Source: Alphaproteobacteria bacterium
GTDB taxonomy: Bacteria > Pseudomonadota > Alphaproteobacteria > GCA-2746255
Assembly: GCA_021296325.1 (NCBI GenBank)
Contig: JAGWAR010000004.1
Location: 401 to 53,125, forward strand
Reading direction: 5' to 3'
Length of the DNA stretch: 52,725 nt
This document shows, piece after piece, positions 1 through 11,169 of this stretch. Position numbers and translations under genes: made by a program. Under the pieces are notes generated by a model. That model was not told where the DNA came from, searched no databases, and worked only from the letters and a program-made list of their open reading frames with translations. Every line of letters starts with the position of its first letter. The first letter of the stretch is position 1.

Positions 1-61
1 GAATGGATTTTAGCTTTTCGAGCATCAAGTCAGTTGCGGTTTTTCTAGGTTGAGTCCGAAC
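1..61. other. window edge, downstream of histidine kinase
   Basis: On the minus strand an ATG at 25 opens a frame (M-L-E-K-L-K-S-I) that runs off the window 36 nt after the kinase stop. It has no visible Shine-Dalgarno sequence. It could be the start of the next gene, for example a partner response regulator, but eight codons are too few to decide. Confidence 0.2.
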
Positions 62-1750
62 CTAAGCGTCCTTGCAACCGGGTGGCTGGGGCAGCCGGAT
101 TTCGAAGCAGGCGCGCTCGGTCATGTTTCTGGCGGTAAGACGACCTCCGATGGCGTCGATAATACCTTGCGCGATGGATAATCCCAAGCCGGTTCCTTCA
201 CCAACCGCTTTTGTGGTAAAGAACGGGTCGAAAATCTGATTTAACGTCTTCGTCGGAATTCCGGTCCCGTTGTCGGAGACGTAAATCGTGATGGGCGCGC
301 CGGCGTCGTTTACCTCGACCTTGACATCCACCTTGCCCGTTTCCGGTACCCCCGAATTCTGTTTGCGCCGTTCCTTGATGGCGTCCCTTGCATTGTTCAG
401 CAGGTTTAGCAGCACGTGTTCCAGCTGGTTCGGGTGGCCCATCGCCATCAAGGAGCCCTCGGGCAATGCGGTGTGAATTTTTACGCCGTCGACGTCGAAC
501 TGCTCCCGCACCAGGGCCGTGGATTGGTTGATGGTCATGGCCAGGTCGAAGCGCTCCATCTGCGCGTTGTCCAGACGGCTGAACATGCGCAGGTGGTTGA
601 TGATGTTGCCCATTTTTTCGGACTGTTGTTCGATGGTCGTCAGCTTGCTTTCCGTGAAATCCGGGTCCAGCGTGCCCGCCTTCTGGCGCAGCAGGGCGTT
701 TTCCGACGCCATCCGGATGACGTTCAGGGGTTGATTCAGTTCATGGGCGATGCCAGCCGCCATCTGGCCGAGGGTGGCCAGCTTGGACGCCTGCAACAGT
801 TGAATCTGGATGGTCTTTTGTTCGGTGATGTCGCGAATGGTGGCGATGTGAATTTCCTCGCCCCCGTAGGTCATGTTGCTCGTCGCGACGTCCGCCAGAA
901 AGGTCGAGCCGTCCTTTCGTCTGGCGACAAGCTCGCGGGTGGACGTCGCCATTGCCCATTTCCACGCATCGTCGGAACTCGACGGCTCGTCCGGAGCGTC
1001 GACGTTGTATTCGGACGGAATAAGGTCGGAAAAGAACAGCCTCTCGACCATCGCCCCCTCCGTGTAGCCGAACATGCTTGCGGCGGCCGGGTTCGCTGAT
1101 TTGATGTGCCCCTTTGCGTCGAGGGTCACGACGCCGTCCAGCATGTTGTCCATGATCGCGCGGATGCGCTGTTCCAGAGTGATGACATTAGCAAAGCTTT
1201 TGCCGATGCGCAGGCTCGCAACGAAAATCACCGCGCAGTAAACGACGACCATGATCGCCATCATCTGCTCCACCGGCTCCCCGCTGAGGAAAAGCCGCAC
1301 CCCGATGGCCGGCAGGCTGGTCAGGAAGAACGCCTGAAAAGCCGGGGTGTATTGGCCGGAAACGGCGATGGCGCCGGTGGCCATGCCGCCGATGACAAAC
1401 AGCAAGAAAGTGTGCAGGTGCGGATCGTCGGGGACGAACAGCAGGAAGCCGGCCAGGCCCCACATCGACCCGCTTGCCGCCGAGCCCAGCACCAGCCAGC
1501 GGGCCCATTGCCGTACGTTCGCCTGGTCGATCTCGGCTTTCCGGAAACGCTCCCAGGACCAGAGGCGGACGATGGATACGACGCCGACGCCAAGCAGCCA
1601 GTAGATCAGGATGGTGCTTGCCACGTGCCCCCACAGCGCCAGGACGACGAGGCCGGAGACGATGCCGTTCGTCAGCGCCGCGATGGGAACGCCCCGGTAG
1701 GCAAGGGGGATCAGCGTGGTGAGAAGATGCCGGGAATAGGAATCGGGCAT
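62..1750 (-). CDS. membrane-bound PAS sensor histidine kinase
   Basis: A 562-residue sensor kinase of the inner membrane. Residues about 20-185 hold roughly six hydrophobic segments forming an integral-membrane input domain. A PAS domain with PAC follows (about 195-310), then a HisKA domain with the H-box at 330-342 (phosphoacceptor His336 in A-H-E-L-N-Q-P-L) and a HATPase_c domain. The N-box is around 449-457, the G1 box D-N-G-T-G-I-P is at 493-499, the F-box F-D-P-F-F-T-T-K at 507-514 and the G2 box G-E-G-T-G-L-G-L at 517-524. All catalytic motifs look intact, so it should autophosphorylate. It lies 68 bp downstream of a close paralogue on the same strand and is probably co-transcribed with it. 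No response regulator is encoded next to it within the window, and the signal it senses cannot be read from the sequence. Confidence 0.93.
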   Translation of the reverse strand: MPDSYSRHLLTTLIPLAYRGVPIAALTNGIVSGLVVLALWGHVASTILIYWLLGVGVVSIVRLWSWERFRKAEIDQANVRQWARWLVLGSAASGSMWGLAGFLLFVPDDPHLHTFLLFVIGGMATGAIAVSGQYTPAFQAFFLTSLPAIGVRLFLSGEPVEQMMAIMVVVYCAVIFVASLRIGKSFANVITLEQRIRAIMDNMLDGVVTLDAKGHIKSANPAAASMFGYTEGAMVERLFFSDLIPSEYNVDAPDEPSSSDDAWKWAMATSTRELVARRKDGSTFLADVATSNMTYGGEEIHIATIRDITEQKTIQIQLLQASKLATLGQMAAGIAHELNQPLNVIRMASENALLRQKAGTLDPDFTESKLTTIEQQSEKMGNIINHLRMFSRLDNAQMERFDLAMTINQSTALVREQFDVDGVKIHTALPEGSLMAMGHPNQLEHVLLNLLNNARDAIKERRKQNSGVPETGKVDVKVEVNDAGAPITIYVSDNGTGIPTKTLNQIFDPFFTTKAVGEGTGLGLSIAQGIIDAIGGRLTARNMTERACFEIRLPQPPGCKDA

Positions 1751-1818
1751 GGCGGACGCCGGGTGATGGGAAAGGCCGGGGGCAGTTTACCTCAAATAAG
1801 CCGGGAGGGAAGAAAGGC

Positions 1819-3933
1819 TCAATTGCCGGAAAGCCGGACATCCATGGGTTTGGCCTCGGCGTCGATCGTGCAGGGCAGGGTGATCATGAATCGCGTGCCG
1901 ATCGGTCCGTTCGAAGCGGTGATGTCGCCGCCCATGGCCGTTACGATTCCATGCACGATGAACAGCCCCAGACCCGAAACCCTGCCGCTTTCCTGGGTCG
2001 CGAAAGCGGGGTCGAACACCCGGTCCAGATGTTCGGACGGAATGCCAAGACCGTCGTCCAGGATGACGATTCGCACCGTCTGCCCATCCTTGCTGGGGCG
2101 TACCCGTACCGTGATTTCGCCGGTTTCCGCGCCGTCCCCCTTTTCGTGCCAGCGCCTTAGGATCGACCCCTTGGCGTTGTGGAGCAGGCTAAGCAGCACC
2201 TGTTCGAACCGGCTTACGCTTCCCTTCACCATGACGGGCTCGTCCGGCAGTTCGGCCACGATTTGGATGTCTTCCAGGCTGAACGAGCTTTCGACGAGCT
2301 GCACGGCCTGTTCGATGATCCAGCTTACGTAGAAGCGCTCCGTTTGCTCGCCGTCCTTGCGGCTGAACACGCGCAGATGGTGAATCGTTTCTCCCATTTT
2401 CTGGGACTGCTGGGCGATCAGGGCGAATTTTTCTTGGGCGAACTTGGTGCCCGGCAGCTTGGCCGATTCGGACAGCAGGGCGTTTTCCGCCGCCATCCGG
2501 ATCACGTTCAACGGCTGGCTCAGCTCGTAGGTAACGCCGGCCGCCATTTCGCCCAGGATGCCAAGCTTGGATGCCTGCAACAGTTGAGCGTGCAGCTCCT
2601 TCTGCTGGGTGATGTCGCGCACGACGGCGATTCGCAACTCTTCGCCGCGGTACATCATCCGGCTCATGGCAAGATCGACATAGAAGATCGAGCCGTCCTT
2701 CCGCAGCGCCACGTTCTCCCGGATGGAACTCGCCATGTTGAGGCTTTGCAGGCTGGCCGTCAGACCGCCGCCGGAGGACGCATCGCCCTTGTAGCTGATC
2801 GGCACGAAGGCTTCGAAGAAAGGTTGGCCGATGCATTCCTCCACCGTGTAACCGAACATGCCGGCCACGGCCGGGTTGACGGACCGGACCCGGCCGTCCT
2901 CGTCGATGGTGACGATGCCGTCGAAGACGTTGTCGATCGTATCGCGCAGCCGTTCCTGTTCTTCGCGCAGCGCCTCTTGTGCCCGCCGCTCCATCGTGAT
3001 GTCCGTGGCGACGCCGCGGTAACCGGTGAAACGGCCCTCCGCGTCGAACAACGGCTTGCCGCTCATCTGGAAGAAGCAGGGCTCTCCCGTTGCGGTCCGG
3101 TACCGGCAGACGAAGTTCCGGAAGGGGCGGCGCTTGGCGAGATTTTCGCGCAGGTGCCGCCATTCCTCGGGGCTCGACCGGTGTTGCAGAATCTCGTGCG
3201 CCTCCAGATCAAGCAGGGTGGTCGGGTCCAGGCCGTCGGCGAGGTTCATCCGCCTGGAGACGAAGGAAAGCCGAAGCTCGGCATCCATTTCCCAGAACCA
3301 GTCCGAACTGGCCTCGGCGAAATCCTGAAACCGCGTTGCGACCGCGTCGCGTTCGATTTGCAGCGCCGTAACGGCCGCGAAGGACTTGCCGATGCGACGG
3401 CTCAACCCCACCATGACGGCGAGGTAGATCATGATTAACGCCCCCATCGTCAGGTAGAACGAATCGCCGATCGCGACCACGCGGATCCCGATCGGCAATA
3501 CGGCGGTCAGCGCGAAGGCGTAATAGGCCGGCATGTACTGGCTGGAGGTGGCCAGTGCGCCGGCCGTCATGCCGCCTAGGACGAGCAGCAGGAAAAGCTG
3601 AAGGAACGGGTTGTCGGGAAGGAAGAAAAGAATACCGGCCGCGCCCCACAGGCTGCCCGAGGCGGCGGAGCCGAGCACCAGCCAATTGGCCCATCGCCGG
3701 GCCCGGCCCGGCGTGATCGGGTGCTGGCGTTGCCAATACCAAAGCACCAGCCGTGCGGCGGAAACCAGACAGACGCCGCCAAGCCAGAGGGCAAGCGTGC
3801 TTGGCGCAATCTCGGTGTACAGCGCGCTGGCAACGAATCCCGCCACGACGGCGTTCATGATCGCCATCGCCGGCAGGTCCTGGTAGACCGGAACCAGGAT
3901 CGACGCTAGCAACTGCGTATGCTTGGGTTTCAC
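1819..3933 (-). CDS. PAS-PAS histidine kinase paralogue lacking the phosphoacceptor His
   Basis: A 704-residue paralogue of the downstream kinase, with the same membrane domain (shared W-L-V-L-G-S-A-A-S-G-S and R-I-G-K-S-F-A blocks). It has two PAS/PAC domains (about 200-316 and 325-445), a HisKA-like helix pair and a HATPase_c domain. The H-box reads A-A-G-V-T-Y-E-L-S-Q-P-L, so Tyr469 replaces the conserved His. The N-box Asn586 and the G1 Asp626 (D-D-G-L-G-I-P) remain. The F-box (F-D-P-A-F-A-T-Q) and the lid before G2 (G-R-V-S-G-L-G-L) have drifted. It is therefore predicted to be unable to phosphorylate itself by the usual route, and may act as a sensor or heterodimer partner of the neighbouring kinase (inference). 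I chose the GTG at 3933 because G-G-A-G-A-G-G lies about 9 nt upstream; the longer frame begins with TTG at 3960 and has no ribosome binding site. Confidence 0.9.
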   Translation of the reverse strand: MKPKHTQLLASILVPVYQDLPAMAIMNAVVAGFVASALYTEIAPSTLALWLGGVCLVSAARLVLWYWQRQHPITPGRARRWANWLVLGSAASGSLWGAAGILFFLPDNPFLQLFLLLVLGGMTAGALATSSQYMPAYYAFALTAVLPIGIRVVAIGDSFYLTMGALIMIYLAVMVGLSRRIGKSFAAVTALQIERDAVATRFQDFAEASSDWFWEMDAELRLSFVSRRMNLADGLDPTTLLDLEAHEILQHRSSPEEWRHLRENLAKRRPFRNFVCRYRTATGEPCFFQMSGKPLFDAEGRFTGYRGVATDITMERRAQEALREEQERLRDTIDNVFDGIVTIDEDGRVRSVNPAVAGMFGYTVEECIGQPFFEAFVPISYKGDASSGGGLTASLQSLNMASSIRENVALRKDGSIFYVDLAMSRMMYRGEELRIAVVRDITQQKELHAQLLQASKLGILGEMAAGVTYELSQPLNVIRMAAENALLSESAKLPGTKFAQEKFALIAQQSQKMGETIHHLRVFSRKDGEQTERFYVSWIIEQAVQLVESSFSLEDIQIVAELPDEPVMVKGSVSRFEQVLLSLLHNAKGSILRRWHEKGDGAETGEITVRVRPSKDGQTVRIVILDDGLGIPSEHLDRVFDPAFATQESGRVSGLGLFIVHGIVTAMGGDITASNGPIGTRFMITLPCTIDAEAKPMDVRLSGN

Positions 3934-3960
3934 AAAACCATCCCTCTCCGGCGGGGCCAA

Positions 3961-4086
3961 GGGCCGCGGCAGATGGGGGTATTTTTAAAGGAAACATAGT
4001 TAGCAATTCGTAAACTTTTGGCGGCTGCCAAAGAGGTTTCGGATTGTTTTACAGTAGCTTAGATGGAAACCGGACGGACGTTCCGG
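3961..4086. other. intergenic region between mlaC-like gene and kinase pair
   Basis: This AT-richer spacer holds a short inverted repeat (T-T-T-G-G-C / G-C-C-A-A-A, 4017-4032) without a T-run on either side, so it is a weak terminator candidate at best. A promoter for the kinase pair is likely here, but I cannot fix its -35 and -10 boxes with confidence. Confidence 0.3.
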
Positions 4087-4740
4087 CTAGGGCGAGGCGG
4101 CCAGGCTCTCCCGGTTGACCCCTTCCGTCTTCTGCCGGAGGGTCTCCAGCAGGCCGTCGATGCCGTTCGTCGAACGCTGGATGACGGCGGCAAATTCGTT
4201 ACGGTGGGTCAGCACCATGCTCAAGCCCTCGATCGCAACGTCGATGATCTTGACGTCGCTGTTGGGTTGGCGCACCCGCCAGTCGATGCGAACCGGTGCC
4301 GCCGTGTTGCGAACGATCCGGGTGTAAACGATGGCGTCCTTGTCGCCATGCTCGCGCACGTCGTTGACCTCGAAGATTTCGCCGGCATAGCCTTTGAAGC
4401 GGCCGGAATTGGCCAGCACGATGTAATCTTCCAGAAGGGTCTGGAATTCCTTCTTCTGGGCCTCCGTCGCCTCGTTCCAGTACCGCCCGAGCACGAAGCG
4501 GGTAATCGTCTGCAGGTCGAAATGTTCACGGAAAAGCTTGCGGAAGCGCGCCTGAAGGATCGCGTCTTCCAGGTCGGGTTCCGTCAGGTTGTGAATGGCC
4601 GTCTGTGCAAGGCCGCCGACGAAATTTCTTGCGCGTTCCGTATCGACGGCCGCCGCCGGTTTTGCCGAAAGCGCAAAGGCGATGACCGCAAACAGGAAGA
4701 GACAGGGGCGAAAATGCATAGCGAGACGATTCGACAACAT
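4087..4740 (-). CDS. MlaC/Ttg2D family periplasmic phospholipid-binding protein
   Basis: A 217-residue secreted protein of the MlaC (toluene tolerance Ttg2D) family. Members carry phospholipids across the periplasm between the outer-membrane MlaA complex and the inner-membrane MlaFEDB ABC transporter. A signal peptide covers about residues 1-31 (hydrophobic L-F-L-F-A-V-I-A-F-A-L, then A-K-P-A-A-A). The mature part has the family pattern of R-x-F-V near its start, F-R-x-L-F-R-E-H-F-D and R-F-V-L-G-R-Y-W, followed by the long beta-rich lipid cavity. Met8 could be the true start, since it leaves a compact signal peptide. None of mlaA, B, D, E or F is adjacent, so it is an orphan copy here. The related hopanoid-associated HpnM proteins belong to the same family and cannot be excluded. 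Confidence 0.85.
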   Translation of the reverse strand: MLSNRLAMHFRPCLFLFAVIAFALSAKPAAAVDTERARNFVGGLAQTAIHNLTEPDLEDAILQARFRKLFREHFDLQTITRFVLGRYWNEATEAQKKEFQTLLEDYIVLANSGRFKGYAGEIFEVNDVREHGDKDAIVYTRIVRNTAAPVRIDWRVRQPNSDVKIIDVAIEGLSMVLTHRNEFAAVIQRSTNGIDGLLETLRQKTEGVNRESLAASP

Positions 4741-4941
4741 CGTTTGTGGGCGACCTTTCGTTGGCGGTGAAACTCCCTCAACCCTTTCTTCGGCCCGACC
4801 GAGGCCCTGGGCGCGTATAGGTTACGCAGTGCCGTCAAGAAATCAACCGGCTTTGACGCTTCCCATGGGTCGGGTGTAGCCCTCAAAGCTTGCCGTTTGT
4901 TTAAGGTCCGCCGGCCCGGCGGCGGGCCTGGCAGACGGCGC

Positions 4942-4973
4942 TTGATAAACATATAAAGATATATTTATATTAT
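4942..4973 (+). promoter_or_regulatory. promoter with near-palindromic operator ahead of the metF-metH operon
   Basis: The near-palindrome ATATAAAGATATATTTATAT spans 4951-4970, with 8 of 10 positions symmetric in each half. It sits between a -35-like TTGATA (4942-4947) and a -10-like TATATT (4966-4971), 18 bp apart. It is the only strongly AT-rich patch in a GC-rich intergenic region. The next gene starts with an ArsR-type winged helix, and ArsR-family regulators such as SahR bind AT-rich palindromes of this kind ahead of methionine-cycle genes. Autoregulation of the operon is inferred. Confidence 0.6.
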
Positions 4974-5017
4974 ATGCCCCTGGCCGCTCCCGGCCCGGGG
5001 CGGCGCAAGGGGAAACG

Positions 5018-5995
5018 ATGGTGGAACGCGCGCAATTGCTGGCAGGCCTGCACGCGGCGGCGGAGCCGACGCGCCTGCGCCTGCTCGCGCTTTGCGCCGC
5101 CGGCGAGCTTACGGTGAGCGAGCTCACCCGCATCCTCGGCCAGAGCCAGCCCCGGGTCTCCCGCCATCTGAAACTGCTGACCGAGGCCGGCCTGCTCGAA
5201 CGCTTCCGGGAAGGAAGCTGGACCTTTTACCGCCTGGCCGCCGACGGCGAGGGGGCCGCGCTTGCCCGCGAAATTGTCGCCCGGCTCACCCCCGATACCG
5301 AGCTTCGCCGCGACCGCGACCGCTTCGCCCAGGTGAAGCGCGCCCGCGCCAGGGTGGCGGCCGACTATTTCCGCCAGAACGCCGCCGAGTGGGAACGGCT
5401 TCGCTCCCTCCACGTTTCCGAGACGGAAGTCGAGGAAGCGATGCTTGCCCTCGGCCTCAGGGGGCTTGGCAAGGCGCAGCGGCAAAACCTGCTCGACATC
5501 GGCACCGGCACCGGGCGCGTCCTCGAGCTTTTCGCGCCCCATTTCGACCGCGCGCTCGGCATCGATCTTTCGCGCGAGATGCTGGCGATCGCGCGCGCCA
5601 ATCTCGAAAGGGCGGGGCTTGCCCATGGCCAGGTGCGCCAGGCCGACATGTACCAATTGCCGCTGGCCGATCGCGCCTTCGATCTGGTGACGATCCATCA
5701 GGTTCTCCATTATGCCGACCGGCCGGCCGACGCCATCCGCGAGGCGGCCCGCGTGCTGAAGCCAAACGGCCGGCTTCTGATCGTCGATTTCGCGCCCCAT
5801 GGCGAGGAAGCGTTGCGGAAGGAACACGCCCACCGCCGGCTCGGTTTCCGGAACGAGGAGATCCAGGCCTGGCTGAAATCGGCGAGGCTGAAGCCCGGCC
5901 TTCAGAAGACCCTGCCGGGCCGGCCGCTCACGGTCGTGCTGTGGCGCGCCACCCAGCCGGCGGAGGCCGGCGCACAAGAGGAAAAAGTTGCATGA
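5018..5995 (+). CDS. ArsR-family regulator fused to SAM-dependent methyltransferase (SahR-like)
   Basis: A 325-residue fusion protein. Residues about 5-75 form an ArsR winged helix-turn-helix (A-E-P-T-R-L-R-L-L-A-L-C, then S-Q-P-R-V-S-R-H-L-K-L-L, the recognition helix). Residues about 140-310 form a class I methyltransferase with motif I L-D-I-G-T-G-T-G-R-V and the post-I acidic stretch G-I-D-L-S. Its last codons overlap metF by ATGA, so it is translated with the methionine-synthesis genes. Such fusions are known as regulators of SAM/SAH and methionine metabolism, and the methyltransferase fold may serve as the SAH or SAM sensor rather than as an enzyme (inference). The start is supported by an A-A-G-G-G-G purine tract just upstream. 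A near-palindromic operator lies about 50 bp before it. Confidence 0.92.
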   Translation: MVERAQLLAGLHAAAEPTRLRLLALCAAGELTVSELTRILGQSQPRVSRHLKLLTEAGLLERFREGSWTFYRLAADGEGAALAREIVARLTPDTELRRDRDRFAQVKRARARVAADYFRQNAAEWERLRSLHVSETEVEEAMLALGLRGLGKAQRQNLLDIGTGTGRVLELFAPHFDRALGIDLSREMLAIARANLERAGLAHGQVRQADMYQLPLADRAFDLVTIHQVLHYADRPADAIREAARVLKPNGRLLIVDFAPHGEEALRKEHAHRRLGFRNEEIQAWLKSARLKPGLQKTLPGRPLTVVLWRATQPAEAGAQEEKVA

Positions 5996-6911
5996 CGCGC
6001 CTGTCCGACACGCCCTTGCCGCCACTGCCCTTCGCGCGCGACCGTCTGCCGGCGCCGAAGCTCTCCTTCGAGTTCTTCCCGCCGAAGACGGACGGGATGG
6101 CGGAAAAACTCTGGGCCGCCATCCTGCGGCTTGCCCCCTTGCACCCGCGCTTCGTTTCGGTGACCTATGGCGCTGGCGGCTCGACGCGCGAGCGCACCCA
6201 CGAGACGGTGACCCGCATCCGCCGCGAGACGGATCTGGAGCCCGCCGCCCATCTGACCTGCGTCGCTTCCTCCCGCGCCGAGGTCGACGCCGTCGCGCGC
6301 CGCTACTGGGAATCGGGGATTCGCCACATCGTGGCGCTGCGGGGCGACCCGCCGGAAGGGGTGGCCCGTTACGAACCCCACCCGGAGGGCTACGCCTACG
6401 CGGTCGATCTCGTCGACGGCCTGAAACGGGTCGCCGATTTCGAGGTTTCCGTCGCCGCCTACCCGGAAACCCACCCCGAAGCGGCGGACGCGAATGCCGA
6501 CCTCGACAATCTGAAGCGCAAGATCGACGCCGGGGCGACGCGGGCGATCACCCAGTACTTCTTCGACGTCGACGTCTATTTCCGCTTTCTCGACCGGGTG
6601 CGCGCCGCCGGCATCACCGTGCCGATCGTGCCCGGCATCATGCCGGTCTCGAACTTCACCCAGATCGTGCGCTTCAGCGCCATCTGCGGCGCGACGGTGC
6701 CGGCCTGGCTGCACGACCTCTTCGACGGGCTCGACGACGATCCCGAAACGCGCAAGCTCATCGGCGCCACCGTCGCCGCCGAACAGTGCCGGCTGCTGCA
6801 GGCGCGCGGCATCGACGAGTTTCATTTCTATACGCTTAACCGGGCGGATCTCGCTTACGCGATCAGCCACGTGCTTGGTGCGCGGCCGGTTCGGGAAGAA
6901 GGGAAAGACGC

Positions 6912-6915
<4 letters not shown>
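5992..6915 (+). CDS. metF: 5,10-methylenetetrahydrofolate reductase
   Basis: A 307-residue cytosolic FAD enzyme of the MetF family. It reduces 5,10-methylene-THF to 5-methyl-THF, the methyl donor for the MetH encoded next. Family blocks are [10 protein letters not shown] near residue 24 (with the catalytic Glu), [38 protein letters not shown] and I-T-Q-Y-F-F-D, P-G-I-M-P-V, and a C-terminal E-F-H-F-Y-T-L-N-R. The length is normal. The ATG at 5992 overlaps the stop of the ArsR-methyltransferase gene, and its own stop overlaps the metH start, so the three genes are a translationally coupled operon. The open frame extends far upstream, but that part is a shadow of the preceding gene. Confidence 0.97.
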
Positions 6916-10607
<3,692 letters not shown>

Positions 10608-10650
10608 TTATTCGCTATAGTCGGAAGACAGAGACAAGGAAAGGAAGCCC

Positions 10651-11160
10651 ATGGACACCGCCGCCATCCCGATGCCCTTTTGCGAATTTCATAGCCGGGT
10701 CGAGGAAGGCTGGCTCGACTTCAACGGCCACATGAACGTTGCCTATTACACACGGGCCTTCGATGACGCGACGGATCTCTGGTGGACCTTCATCGGCGTC
10801 GGGCCCGAATACGTGAAGGCCAAGGGCCGTTCCGTCTTTGCCGTTGAATCCCACACCGTCTACAAGCGCGAGCTTCGCCTCGGCGATCCCATCCACGTCA
10901 CGACCCGCCTGCTTGGCTTCGATGAAAAGCGCATCCACCTTTTCTTCGAGCTTCATCATTCCGAAAAGAACTATCTCTCGGCCACCCAGGAACTGATGGC
11001 CGTCCATGTCGACATGCAGCAACGCGCCGCCATGCCGTTTCCGGAAAACGTGGCTTCGCGTCTCGACGAAATTCTGAAAGTCCATGCGACGCATCCCGTC
11101 CCGGACGAGGCGGGCAGGGGAATCGCGCTCAGAAGCAAGCGTGCGCGTCCCTCCGGGTAG
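10651..11160 (+). CDS. hot-dog fold acyl-CoA thioesterase family protein
   Basis: A 169-residue protein of the 4-hydroxybenzoyl-CoA thioesterase type. The motif W-L-D-F-N-G-H-M-N-V-A-Y-Y (residues about 22-34) is the usual active-site helix start, with Asp as the likely catalytic residue. The following Y-K-R-E-L-R-L-G-D, D-E-K-R-I-H and A-T-Q-E-L-M strands match the hot-dog fold. The closest family style is that of the stand-alone thioesterases related to the C-terminal domain of carnitine dehydrogenases (betainyl-CoA thioesterase-like), but no carnitine genes are adjacent, so the substrate is unknown. An A-A-G-G-A-A-A-G-G-A ribosome binding site precedes the ATG. It lies 43 bp after metH and 9 bp before the chloride channel gene, so it may belong to the same transcript. 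Confidence 0.82.
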   Translation: MDTAAIPMPFCEFHSRVEEGWLDFNGHMNVAYYTRAFDDATDLWWTFIGVGPEYVKAKGRSVFAVESHTVYKRELRLGDPIHVTTRLLGFDEKRIHLFFELHHSEKNYLSATQELMAVHVDMQQRAAMPFPENVASRLDEILKVHATHPVPDEAGRGIALRSKRARPSG

Positions 11161-11169
11161 CCGCTTGGG

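Noticed and set aside
3999-4015. CtrA-like box (GTTAG-N7-TAAAC) before the kinase pair
   Set aside because: It has one mismatch in each half to the TTAA-N7-TTAA consensus and no supporting second copy.
4741-5017. SAM riboswitch ahead of the metF operon
   Set aside because: No SAM-II or SAM-I type conserved core or pseudoknot could be recognised; the only structured signal is the AT-rich operator.
5092-5991. Upstream extension of the metF reading frame
   Set aside because: It lies in another frame of the ArsR-methyltransferase gene and is Arg/Pro-rich; the ATGA overlap at 5992 gives the proper MetF start.
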